Shown here one piece after another: positions 8,685 through 16,867 of a DNA stretch of 64,000 bases; within the stretch, counting starts at the first letter, position 1; each line of letters starts with the position of its first letter. The position numbers were made by a program, and so were the translations under genes. The notes under the pieces are model-generated. The model ran no database searches. It had not been told where the DNA came from and saw only the letters and a list, made by a program, of their open reading frames with translations. The DNA is from Arthrobacter sp. 260 (GTDB lineage: Bacteria > Actinomycetota > Actinomycetes > Actinomycetales > Micrococcaceae), in the NCBI RefSeq assembly GCF_013116745.1, contig NZ_JABFOE010000003.1, positions 62,001-126,000 on the forward strand, in the 5' to 3' direction.

Positions 8685-10115
8685 ATGGCTGATACCGCAC
8701 CTTCAAGGGTGAACCTCGCATCGACATCCACTCCGTCGGGCCTTCCCCTGGCACTCGGGCCGCTGGACGGCCGGTACAGAGGAGCCGTCGCACCGCTGGT
8801 CGATTACCTGTCGGAGGCCGCCCTCAACCGGGACCGCGTCCATGTGGAGGTGGAATGGCTGATTCACCTGACCCGAAACGCCGTACTGCCGGGGACGGCA
8901 CCGCTGAGCGGGGACCAGGAGGCCGCGCTGCGCACGATCGTCACCGACTTTGACGGCGGGTCGGTTGCTGAACTCGCCGAGCTTGAACGCGTCACTGTGC
9001 ATGACGTCAAGGCGGTCGAATACTTCATTGGACGCCGGCTCCCCGAGATCGGGATCTCCCAGCTGAAACCGCTGGTGCATTTCGGGTGCACGTCGGAGGA
9101 CATCAACAACCTGTCCTACGCGCTGGGCGTCAAGGGCGCCGTCGAGAAGGCCTGGCTTCCCGCCGCCCGCTCCCTGACCCAACAGATCTCGGAGATGGCC
9201 CGCGAGTCGGCGGCTGTGCCGATGCTGTCACGGACCCACGGGCAGCCCGCCACTCCCACCACGCTGGGCAAGGAACTCGCCGTCGTCGCGCACCGGCTGG
9301 ACCGTCAGCTTCGGCGTATCGAACGCACCGAGTATCTGGGAAAGATCAATGGAGCGACCGGCACCTACGCCGCCCACTACGCATCGGTTCCGGGCGCCGA
9401 CTGGCAGAAGGTGTCCCGGGACTTCGTGGAAGGGCTGGGACTGACCTGGAACCCGCTGACCACCCAGATTGAGTCGCACGACTGGCAGGCCGAGTTGTAC
9501 GCCGATGTGGCGCGGTTCAACCGAATCCTGCACAATTTCTGCACCGATGTGTGGAGCTACATTTCGATCGGGTACTTCGCTCAGGTTCCCGTCGAGGGAG
9601 CCACCGGTTCCTCGACCATGCCGCACAAGGTGAACCCGATCCGTTTCGAGAACGCCGAGGCGAACCTGGAGATCTCCTGCTCGCTGTTGGACGTGCTGGG
9701 CGCAACCCTTGTCACCTCGCGGTGGCAGCGCGACCTCACCGACTCGTCGTCCCAGCGCAATATCGGGGTCGCGTTTGGCCACTCATTGCTGGCCCTGTCG
9801 AACGTGGCGAAGGGCCTGGAACGGCTGGATGTCGCCGGCGCGGTGCTCGCCGCTGACCTCGACTCGAACTGGGAGGTTCTGGGCGAGGCAGTGCAGATGG
9901 TGATGCGGGCGGAGGGGCTGGCCGGCGTGCCGGGCATGGACGATCCCTACGAACGCCTGAAGGAACTCACCCGCGGACAACGGGTGGACGCCGCCCGAAT
10001 GCAGGAGTTCGTTGCCGGCCTGGGACTTTCCCCGGACGCTGAGGCACGGCTGATGGCGCTCACACCGTCGACCTACACCGGAATAGCGGAGCGGCTCGTC
10101 AGCCATCTTGGCTAG
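8685..10115 (+). CDS. purB: Adenylosuccinate lyase
   Basis: Catalyses two steps of purine synthesis: SAICAR to AICAR plus fumarate, and adenylosuccinate to AMP plus fumarate. The fumarase/aspartase signature GSSTMPHKVNP is present, as are SRTHGQPATPTTLGKE and the N-terminal LGPLDGRYRG typical of the E. coli-type enzyme. About 476 residues from the ATG at 8685. The frame is open upstream to 8568, but similarity to the family starts only at LPLALGPLDGRY; no good ribosome site separates the candidates, so the start is approximate. Confidence 0.93.
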   Translation: MADTAPSRVNLASTSTPSGLPLALGPLDGRYRGAVAPLVDYLSEAALNRDRVHVEVEWLIHLTRNAVLPGTAPLSGDQEAALRTIVTDFDGGSVAELAELERVTVHDVKAVEYFIGRRLPEIGISQLKPLVHFGCTSEDINNLSYALGVKGAVEKAWLPAARSLTQQISEMARESAAVPMLSRTHGQPATPTTLGKELAVVAHRLDRQLRRIERTEYLGKINGATGTYAAHYASVPGADWQKVSRDFVEGLGLTWNPLTTQIESHDWQAELYADVARFNRILHNFCTDVWSYISIGYFAQVPVEGATGSSTMPHKVNPIRFENAEANLEISCSLLDVLGATLVTSRWQRDLTDSSSQRNIGVAFGHSLLALSNVAKGLERLDVAGAVLAADLDSNWEVLGEAVQMVMRAEGLAGVPGMDDPYERLKELTRGQRVDAARMQEFVAGLGLSPDAEARLMALTPSTYTGIAERLVSHLG

Positions 10116-10217
10116 ATGTCACGGCACGATCGCCTCCCGGATCCGGGCGACAACGGCGCGGGGCTCCCGTGGGCGGGCCGGGCGTCCCCCGAGATGCATG
10201 TGTAGCTGGAGGAAGTG

Positions 10218-11138
10218 TTGAGCGGCGTACTGGCAGGTTTCGCGATTGTCGGTGCCGTGATCATGGCCGGCTATATCGCTGCCCGCCTGCGGATCGGCGG
10301 CCCGGAGACGGTGAAGGCGCTCACCCAGACAGCCTTCTTCATCACCAACCCGGCGCTGCTTTTCACCATTCTGGCCCAGGCTGACCTCACCGCCGTCGTG
10401 TCCGCGTACCTGCCGATCGCCCTGATCACCGCGGTATTCGCCGCGCTCCTGTACGTCGTGGTCAGCCGGATCTGGTTCCGCCGGCCGGCCGCGGAGACCG
10501 TGATCGGCGCGATGGGCGGGTCAATCGTGAACGCTAACAACATTGGCATTCCCATCGCCGTCTACGCGCTCGGCAACGCCACGGCGGTGGCCCCGGTCCT
10601 GCTGGTGCAGCTGCTCTTCCTCACGCCGCTGTACCTGACCATCCTGGATCTGTCCTCAGGGCGGAAACCGTCGGTGGCCAACATCCTCACCCAGCCGTTC
10701 CGCAACCCGATGATCATTGCCTCGTTCCTCGGTCTGGCCGTGGGCTGGGCTGGGCTCGACGTACCGCAGCTGATCTGGGAACCGCTGGAACTGCTGGGCG
10801 GGGCGGCGGTTCCCCTGGTGCTGCTGGCGTTCGGTATGTCGTTGCGCGGTAGTCGGCCGTTACGGGCCAGCGAGGGCCGCACCGAGGTCATCGTGGCCAC
10901 AGCGATCAAGGTCTTCATCATGCCGGCGTCGGCGTACCTGCTCAGCAGGTTCGCCTTCCAGCTGGACGACGACATGGTGTTCGGTGCCGTGGTGATGGCA
11001 GCCCTGCCGGCCGCGCAGAACGTGTTCCTGTTCGCGGGCCGGTACAACCGGGGACTCACCGTCGCCCGGGACGTGATCCTGATTTCCTCGATGTTGTCGG
11101 TGCCAGCCCTCATTCTCATCGCCTGGCTCCTCACCTAG
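10218..11138 (+). CDS. AEC-family (auxin efflux carrier-like) permease
   Basis: A roughly 306-residue membrane protein with about ten hydrophobic segments and the AEC/PF03547 pattern, including the discontinuous-helix region GGSIVNANNIGIPIAVYALG and a C-terminal MAALPAAQNVFLFAGRY. Such carriers move small carboxylates or other organic anions across the inner membrane. GGAGG at 10208-10212 lies 5 nt before a TTG at 10218; the overlapping GTG at 10215 is only 2 nt from it. Substrate cannot be predicted. The 100-nt gap after purB shows only a short GC-rich palindrome (CCCGGATCCGGG near 10136). Confidence 0.82.
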   Translation: MSGVLAGFAIVGAVIMAGYIAARLRIGGPETVKALTQTAFFITNPALLFTILAQADLTAVVSAYLPIALITAVFAALLYVVVSRIWFRRPAAETVIGAMGGSIVNANNIGIPIAVYALGNATAVAPVLLVQLLFLTPLYLTILDLSSGRKPSVANILTQPFRNPMIIASFLGLAVGWAGLDVPQLIWEPLELLGGAAVPLVLLAFGMSLRGSRPLRASEGRTEVIVATAIKVFIMPASAYLLSRFAFQLDDDMVFGAVVMAALPAAQNVFLFAGRYNRGLTVARDVILISSMLSVPALILIAWLLT

Positions 11139-11162
11139 GTGTACTGGGCCAGGTAAGGCAGA

Positions 11163-11672
11163 TCAGCCCAGCGCCGTGACGGTTTTGGCGTGGCTGTCCC
11201 AGCGCCGCATCGCTACCAGCTGTCCTTCCGGCATCGTCGTCGAGAGGACCGCCAGCGCGTCGGCGAGGCGCTCCGGCGGCACGGCGTTGGCGAGGGTGAT
11301 GTGCGGGACCCAGGCGTCCGGCAGCGTGGTGCCCGCTGGTCCCTCGAGCTGGCCGACGTCGTGTACGCGGCGGTGCAGCGCCACCAGTGCAGCACCACAC
11401 ACCACCTGGCGGGCCAGGACGTATCCCCTCCGGCCAGCGTTGAACAGCAGGATCCCGGAACACCCGAAGGCTAGGGGGAGCCCCACGCCCTCACCCAGCT
11501 GCCCATCCCGGCCATCGGTGATGGTCGGGGCCGCTACTAGGGTGATATGCGGCCGGTTGTGCGGGGAGGTGTGGGACGCCCGGCTGGGCAGTCCGGCCGC
11601 GAGGAGGGCCTCCCAGTCGCGACGGAGAAGCTGCTCCGAAGCCTCGTCCAGGAGCAGCTCGATGCTATCCAC
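11163..11672 (-). CDS. 2H phosphoesterase / 2'-5' RNA ligase-like protein
   Basis: A 169-residue LigT-like protein with the two H-x-T motifs that define the 2H phosphoesterase superfamily: HITLVAAP (about residue 42) and HITLANAVPP (about 122), spaced as in 2'-5' RNA ligases and cyclic phosphodiesterases. These enzymes act on RNA 2',3'-cyclic phosphates or related nucleotide esters. It is the last of three tightly spaced genes on the minus strand (9 nt after the FHA gene). The physiological substrate is unknown. Confidence 0.78.
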   Translation of the reverse strand: MDSIELLLDEASEQLLRRDWEALLAAGLPSRASHTSPHNRPHITLVAAPTITDGRDGQLGEGVGLPLAFGCSGILLFNAGRRGYVLARQVVCGAALVALHRRVHDVGQLEGPAGTTLPDAWVPHITLANAVPPERLADALAVLSTTMPEGQLVAMRRWDSHAKTVTALG

Positions 11673-11681
11673 CGTGTCGGC

Positions 11682-12596
11682 TCAGCGCGGATGGCGGCGG
11701 AAATCTCCGACGCCCTCCGAGCCGTCACCCTCAGAGCGGCCGGTCCGAGGATCGAACTGTGGTCGCTGGTACGCCAGCTCGCCGCCGCTACGGCCACCGA
11801 ACGGCCGACCATGGTCGGCGTACTCCTCGCGGAAATAGGCAAGGCACCAGGGCCCGAGTTGAATCCGCGCGCCGGTCCGGAGCACCGACGGCCCCGCAGG
11901 GTTGATCCCGCCGCTGACGGGTCCGTGCGGAATCAGCACGTACTCGTCGTCGTCGTTATGGACCACCTCGGCGTGCAGTGCTTCCAGCCCCGGCAGGACC
12001 AGGTCGACGTCGTCGGCGCTGCCGATCCTGGTGGCGGCAGGAAGCAGGTTGAACTCGCGGGGCACCTGACCGTTCCAGGTCGCTGAGTCCTGGACGAAGA
12101 TCAGCCGGGCCCGACCACTCCCGGGGGTGTGGTGCGTGGTGGTGACCTTCCGGCGAATCTTCCGGTTGACGGTAGGCACCAGGGGAAACGGTGTCGTCGG
12201 CGGCACCAGACCGGGTGACGTCGACGCAGCGGACCCGCGCACGCTTTTCGCCAGCGGCGCGAGGGCACCGACGGATCCCAGCCGAATGTGCGGGGACCGG
12301 GTCAGCAGCCGCTGCACCCGTGGCACATCGACTGCCCCCAGGCTCACCAGGTTGCCCTTGGGGCCCGTCACCGACACTGCCACACCCTTGTCGGCGAGTG
12401 ATTTCGCGAGCTCCCGGACGGCTTCGAGGGTGGGCGCAGTGGTCCCGCCGAACGCCTCGGGCTTGTCGAGGTAGACATCCACAGTTGAACCGTTCGCGGT
12501 GACGGTTCCCGTGACTGTGGTTGAGTCCTGGTGGTCGGTGGTCGGCTCGGTCACCGAAAACTGGAGATCAATCTCCAGCCGGATTTTCGCTGCCAC
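11682..12596 (-). CDS. FHA-domain protein with an uncharacterised N-terminal domain
   Basis: A 304-residue protein. The C-terminal part (about 165-260) reads as a forkhead-associated domain: RIGSADDVDLVLPG followed by LHAEVVHNDDDEYVLIPHG, matching the R-I-G, S-x-x-H-A and N-like positions used to bind phosphothreonine. The N-terminal part (1-125) starts with MAAKIRLEIDLQFSVTE and alternates beta and helix; I do not recognise it. A Pro/Ser linker and a basic KIRRK patch lie between. It starts at a GTG, 3 nt after a small upstream gene and 9 nt before a 2H phosphoesterase. No Ser/Thr kinase is nearby. Confidence 0.75.
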   Translation of the reverse strand: MAAKIRLEIDLQFSVTEPTTDHQDSTTVTGTVTANGSTVDVYLDKPEAFGGTTAPTLEAVRELAKSLADKGVAVSVTGPKGNLVSLGAVDVPRVQRLLTRSPHIRLGSVGALAPLAKSVRGSAASTSPGLVPPTTPFPLVPTVNRKIRRKVTTTHHTPGSGRARLIFVQDSATWNGQVPREFNLLPAATRIGSADDVDLVLPGLEALHAEVVHNDDDEYVLIPHGPVSGGINPAGPSVLRTGARIQLGPWCLAYFREEYADHGRPFGGRSGGELAYQRPQFDPRTGRSEGDGSEGVGDFRRHPR

Positions 12597-12599
12597 GAC

Positions 12600-12851
12600 T
12601 CAGTTACGGTGGGTGTCGGAGCCTGCTGCGTCGTTGTCACTGGTGGTGACCCGCAGTGTTCCGTTCAACTTCCAAGTGGCGCGGGGTGCGTCCGGGCCAA
12701 TGTCGCGGGGAACTTCGACGGTCATGTCGATGAAGCTATAGTTCACCGCTGCGCCCTTGCCGGTAAGGTAGCTCCACATTTCCTCGGCGAGATCCGCCCA
12801 GTCGCGGATGTTGTGGTTTCCCTGGGCTTCTGGGGAGGTGTTTTCAGTCAT
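12600..12851 (-). CDS. Small acidic protein, first gene of the FHA unit
   Basis: An 83-residue acidic protein from the ATG at 12851, which has AGAGGAA 6 nt upstream; an upstream in-frame ATG at 12878 is less well placed. It contains an amphipathic WADLAEEMWSYLTGKG segment followed by beta-like strands (SFIDMTVEVPRD, ATWKLNGTLRVTT). The second half resembles the start of the downstream FHA protein in style (charged beta strands on a compact core), which may mean related domains. Function unknown. The 165-nt stretch upstream to 13016 holds no recognisable gene. Confidence 0.6.
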   Translation of the reverse strand: MTENTSPEAQGNHNIRDWADLAEEMWSYLTGKGAAVNYSFIDMTVEVPRDIGPDAPRATWKLNGTLRVTTSDNDAAGSDTHRN

Positions 12852-13016
12852 GAGTGATTCCTCTAATGGATTCTGCACAATGACAGACGCCCTCTACCCG
12901 TCTGACGCTAACCATTCCACCTTAGTACGCAGTTGATCTGGCGACCAGCGGATCGGCCCACTTTCATTGGATCTCATCTGGGCAAGGACTGCATGGTGGA
13001 CTGGACCTTACTGCGC

Positions 13017-13403
13017 CTAGGCCTTGCGCTGCTCGCTCCGCTTCTTGAGGAAAATGGCGCCGAGGATCCACCCACCGAGCGCGGTGACGATCCACACGAT
13101 CAGGGTGCCGAGCACCCAGGCCGAGACTCCCCGAATCTGCAAGCCACCGTCGAAGAACGAGGCAATGAACAGGGCGATCAGCGTGGTGACGAGTCCGATC
13201 CCGCCCAGGATGGGCGATGCGTACTGCCGCGCTACGTTGAACACGAATGGGCCCAGAATGCCCTGCGCAAGGGCGAACACCAGGACGGCCACGGTGAAAC
13301 CTGCTGGCTGCAGGGTCACTCCGGGGATCAGCCAGCTGGCGATGAGGAGCCCGAGGGCTACGGTCACCAGGTTGATGATGGCATGGAGGAGAAACCGGAT
13401 CAT
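13017..13403 (-). CDS. Phage-holin-4-like membrane protein, second copy
   Basis: A 128-residue four-helix membrane protein starting MIRFLLHAIINLVTVALGLLIASWLIPG, the same family (PF04020-like) as the protein at 6525. It ends in a basic KKRSEQRKA tail. The ATG at 13403 has a GCGAGGT ribosome site; the upstream part of the open frame lacks membrane character and is excluded. Role unknown. A small hairpin (CACCCG-TAG-CGGGTG, 13477-13491) lies between it and the next gene upstream. Confidence 0.72.
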   Translation of the reverse strand: MIRFLLHAIINLVTVALGLLIASWLIPGVTLQPAGFTVAVLVFALAQGILGPFVFNVARQYASPILGGIGLVTTLIALFIASFFDGGLQIRGVSAWVLGTLIVWIVTALGGWILGAIFLKKRSEQRKA

Positions 13404-13509
13404 GAGAACCTCGCTCTCTGGGACATCTTGCCCGCTCGATGCGCTTATCGTTCCACCGCACTCCACCGTCAAGGCTCACCCGTAGCGGGTGGTCTCGGGA
13501 CCCTGAGGC

Positions 13510-15228
13510 TTACTCCCAGATGGGATCGTGGGTATTGATCTGCTCAATCGCTGACTGGATTGATGCCAGCTGCGCGGGGCTGCGGCCATGGCCCGGCAGG
13601 ACTTGCGCCCACCCGTCCACTACGACATCGCCAAAATTGTGGCCGTGGCTGGGCGGAACCGCCTCGCTGACGAGCATGTCGGTCACCAGGTGCAGGAAGG
13701 TCACGCCGGGGATCCACCGCATCGAATCGCTCACGTCCGCGCCACGCCCTCCAGATGCAGCAGGTCCGGCCAGCCACTCGGGCCGCTGGATAATCACCGC
13801 GGGATCAAGCCACGTGATCGGGTCGGTGGCGTGTTGCAGGTAACCCAGCCGGGGCTGCCGCCATTCGCCACCCAGCCGCTCGAAGTCCCCCGGCTTGGAC
13901 TGCCACCGCACGTCCCTGCCCTGCTGGTAGGTGGGCTGCCAGACGGGACTGCCCGCGTCCCGGGTTTCCTGCAGGGTGCGCCACGGTTGCGAGTTCGCTG
14001 GTGGACCGGTGAACAGGGCCGCGTCGGTGCGCGACAGCAGGTCAGCCAGACCCGCGAAGCTGCCCTGCATTCCCTGTGCACCCAGACTGAGTCCGTACAC
14101 CGCGAGGCGGGGCCGGTCGCCGTCGGGCAATTCCGCCCAGCGCTCATACACAGCGTCGAAGAGTGCACGACTGGAAGCGGCGGCCAACTCCGGGTCGAAG
14201 AGGAAGGACACCCAACTGGGCTGAAAGGAGTACTGCATGGACGCTGTTGCGGTGTCGCCGCCGTACAGGTACTCCAGCGCCGCGATGGCCTGCGGCTCAA
14301 GCCATCCTGATCCGGTGGGCGTCGCCACCACCAACACCTCGCGGTCGAATCCACCAGCCCGCTCCAGTTCCTCGACCACCAATCGGGCTCGTTCCACCAC
14401 ACCGGCACCCTGCGAAAGCCCGGCGTAGACGCGGACAGGCTCGACGGCGTCGGCCCCCGTCACCTCACCAATATTCCGTGCGCTCGGTCCGCCTCCGGCG
14501 AACGCGCGCCCCTGGCGGCCCAGACCGTCCCACTCGGCTGCGGACTGGGGCGACCCGGATCTGGTAGCCACCGCCGGTTGCCCACTGCCAGAGAGAGTCT
14601 GCGCATCGCGGCCCTCGTAGATCTGCCTGACCGCTCCCAACCCTGCCCCCACCACGACCACTACCAGGAGCACCGTCGCCACGAGTCCCGCGCCCCTCCC
14701 GATCCAGCGTGCTGCCTGTGGCGACGCCCCACGGCGACCCGCCACGCCCGACGCCAGGCGGCGCACCGCAGAAATGCCTCGGAAGATCCCGAAGCATAAG
14801 GCGCCAGTAGCCAGCGCGCTCAATACGGCGGTGAGGTAGCCGGGCCCATCGATCGGCTCCATTTCCACCAGCGCGCGGACCTCGTTCTGCCACGACACCA
14901 CCAACGCCCCGTACCCGATCGCGTAGGCAACCACACCGGCGCCCACGATCAGCCCCCACCGAACTGCGGACCGCGACGGGACGGGGGTGGTCGGCCGCCG
15001 ACGGGGTGCAAGGGACCCGAATCTGCGGGACACCACCCGACCCAGGGCACGGAGCGCAAACCCCAACTGGAAGCCGAGCATGAGCCACAGCCCTGCAAGA
15101 AATCCCTGGAACACCGTGGGACGGGGCACCAGCGACGGGGTCAACGCCAGGGATGCCAGTGCCAGGGCGCACAGCAGGTTGATCCAGTTGTCTCGGAGGT
15201 AGGCGGCACCGCCCTGTAGAAGCCTCAC
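13510..15228 (-). CDS. Membrane-anchored alpha/beta-hydrolase (Abhydrolase_9 family)
   Basis: About 572 residues. The N-terminal 170 residues carry roughly five membrane segments (WINLLCALALASLAL, GLIVGAGVVAYAIGYG, VATVLLVVVVVGAGLG). The C-terminal half is an alpha/beta-hydrolase with VYGLSLGAQG as the serine elbow and a His candidate in PPSHGHNFGDVVVDGWAQ near the end, matching the Abhydrolase_9 (PF10081) layout. Likely faces the periplasm or membrane. The open frame continues to 15630 but that part overlaps the photolyase gene and is not membrane-like. The GTG at 15228 is the first sensible start, although GGGGAG directly abuts it, so the start is uncertain. Confidence 0.75.
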   Translation of the reverse strand: MRLLQGGAAYLRDNWINLLCALALASLALTPSLVPRPTVFQGFLAGLWLMLGFQLGFALRALGRVVSRRFGSLAPRRRPTTPVPSRSAVRWGLIVGAGVVAYAIGYGALVVSWQNEVRALVEMEPIDGPGYLTAVLSALATGALCFGIFRGISAVRRLASGVAGRRGASPQAARWIGRGAGLVATVLLVVVVVGAGLGAVRQIYEGRDAQTLSGSGQPAVATRSGSPQSAAEWDGLGRQGRAFAGGGPSARNIGEVTGADAVEPVRVYAGLSQGAGVVERARLVVEELERAGGFDREVLVVATPTGSGWLEPQAIAALEYLYGGDTATASMQYSFQPSWVSFLFDPELAAASSRALFDAVYERWAELPDGDRPRLAVYGLSLGAQGMQGSFAGLADLLSRTDAALFTGPPANSQPWRTLQETRDAGSPVWQPTYQQGRDVRWQSKPGDFERLGGEWRQPRLGYLQHATDPITWLDPAVIIQRPEWLAGPAASGGRGADVSDSMRWIPGVTFLHLVTDMLVSEAVPPSHGHNFGDVVVDGWAQVLPGHGRSPAQLASIQSAIEQINTHDPIWE

Positions 15229-15314
15229 CTCCCCGATTATTCCGCTAACTGAGAGGAAGTGGGTCGATGATGTCCATCCTGGCTGGGGTCTCCGCGGTGC
15301 TGGGCTCCGTTGCC

Positions 15315-16772
15315 CTACAGCCACCGCCCTGCTTCCTCCCGCAGGCGGGCCTTCTTCTCGTCGTCGAACTTGTCGTAGAGGCTGACCATCATCGATGAAC
15401 GGGGGTTGCGGCTGAACATGTCGCGGTGGTCGCTGACGAATTGCCAGTACAGCGCGTCCCAGCTGTCCTGCCAGGGGCCAGCCGGGAAATTGCTCATCTT
15501 CTTCAGGTAGTTGCTGCCGCTCACATAGGGCTTGGTGGTGATCATGTTCCCAGCCGCGTATTGGCTCATCGCGTACACGTTGGGGACCATCACCCAGTCG
15601 TAGGCGTCGATGAACATTGCCATGAACCATTCGTAGACGGCGTCCGGGCCGATCCGGAGCAGGGCCATCGCGTTGCCCAGGACCATCAGCCGCTCAATAT
15701 GGTGCGCGTAGCAGGTGTCCATGACGCGGCGGATGACGACGTCGACCGGCTCCAGCCCGGTGTCCCCAGTCCACCAGCCCTGGTCGAGGGTACGGTCAAA
15801 CCCGAGGGTGTTACTGGTGCGCATTTCACGGCCGCGCAGCAGGTAAGCGGCCCTCATGTACTCGCGCCAGCCGATGACCTGCCGGATGAACCCCTCGACG
15901 CTGGCGATCGGCGTGTCATGCCGTCCCGCATGATCCAGGGCCACATCCATCACCTCCAGCGGGCTGAGAAGCCCCAGGTTCAGGCTGGAGCTGAGCGCCG
16001 AATGGAACAGGAAGGAGTCGGGGGCAGAGATGGCGTCCTCGTAGGGGCCGAAGTCTGCGAATCGGTCGTTCAGGAACGCCTCGAGCGCATCAGCGGCCTG
16101 CCGGTGGGTGACCGGCCAGTTGAACTCCCCGCCGGTGCCCGGATTGTCGGGGAACTCGCTGGCCACCCAGTCGATAGCGTCCCGCACCTCGGCGTCGGCG
16201 TCAAAGCGGGGCAGGTCCGGCAGCGTGGTCCCCCGGGGGAGCTTCTTCCGGTTCTCGGTGTCGAAGCTCCAGCGTCCGCCGACGGGGCCGCCGTCGGGCT
16301 CAACCAGGATGCCCAGGCGCAGCCGCTGCCACTCGTAGAAGTTCTGCATCCGCCAGCCGTTGGTCCTGAAGTATCCGGTGAGATCATCCTGACTGAGGAG
16401 AAACCCCGGACTTGTCCTGACCTCCGGGGACAGTCCACACTTCCCGAGGGTCGCGGCGAGCCGCTGGTTCAACCAGTCGTCGACGACGTCGAAGTAGCTG
16501 CACCGGGTAGCGCCGACCTCACCGAGCAGGGCACCCAGACGTTCCTGGCTGGGAGCAGCAGCCGAGGACTCGAGGTATTCCACCGTGTAGCCGGCATCCC
16601 GGAGCCGCTGCGCGAACAGGCGCATGCTGGCCCGGTGGAGCACCAGCTTCTGCTGGTGAAAGCGGTAGTGACGGAAGAAGAGGTCGTCCTCCACCAGGAT
16701 GAAGCTCTCCGACGTGGGCGCTTCGAGGTGCTCCTCGAAGAGCTGGTGTGGGAAGACCAAACGGACGTGCAC
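15315..16772 (-). CDS. Cryptochrome/deoxyribodipyrimidine photolyase-related protein lacking the FeS cysteines
   Basis: A 485-residue member of the DPRP/FeS-BCP photolyase branch (PF04244; PhrB-like), flavoproteins that repair UV (6-4) photoproducts or sense light. Landmarks: N-terminal VRLVFPHQLFEEH, YAHHIERLMVLGNAMALL, and DAYDWVMVPNVYAMSQYAAG followed by TTKPYVSGSNYLKKMSNF. Where PhrB has the CxxC and following Cys of its [4Fe-4S] cluster, this protein reads NFPAGPWQDSWDALYW, with no cysteine. The GTG at 16772 has AGGAGAAGGAG 7 nt upstream. Divergent from the lactonase gene. It may still bind flavin but probably not the cluster. Confidence 0.82.
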   Translation of the reverse strand: MHVRLVFPHQLFEEHLEAPTSESFILVEDDLFFRHYRFHQQKLVLHRASMRLFAQRLRDAGYTVEYLESSAAAPSQERLGALLGEVGATRCSYFDVVDDWLNQRLAATLGKCGLSPEVRTSPGFLLSQDDLTGYFRTNGWRMQNFYEWQRLRLGILVEPDGGPVGGRWSFDTENRKKLPRGTTLPDLPRFDADAEVRDAIDWVASEFPDNPGTGGEFNWPVTHRQAADALEAFLNDRFADFGPYEDAISAPDSFLFHSALSSSLNLGLLSPLEVMDVALDHAGRHDTPIASVEGFIRQVIGWREYMRAAYLLRGREMRTSNTLGFDRTLDQGWWTGDTGLEPVDVVIRRVMDTCYAHHIERLMVLGNAMALLRIGPDAVYEWFMAMFIDAYDWVMVPNVYAMSQYAAGNMITTKPYVSGSNYLKKMSNFPAGPWQDSWDALYWQFVSDHRDMFSRNPRSSMMVSLYDKFDDEKKARLREEAGRWL

Positions 16773-16867
16773 AGTTTTGCTCCTTCTCCTGCACCTTCGG
16801 TGCATCTGCTCCGCTGTAATGCTTGCACACCGGTGACGCCGTACTGGCTGTTGCTAGGGTGTTGAGT

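Noticed and set aside
10136-10147. CCCGGATCCGGG palindrome after purB as a terminator
   Set aside because: It is only 12 bp with no loop space or T-run; too short to claim a terminator.
12964-13479. 171-codon open frame on the minus strand across the small membrane protein gene
   Set aside because: It is a shadow frame of the holin-like gene; it is Arg/Pro-rich with no family features.
14465-15172. 235-codon minus-strand open frame
   Set aside because: It is a shadow of the Abhydrolase_9 gene in another frame and shows low-complexity GC-driven residues.
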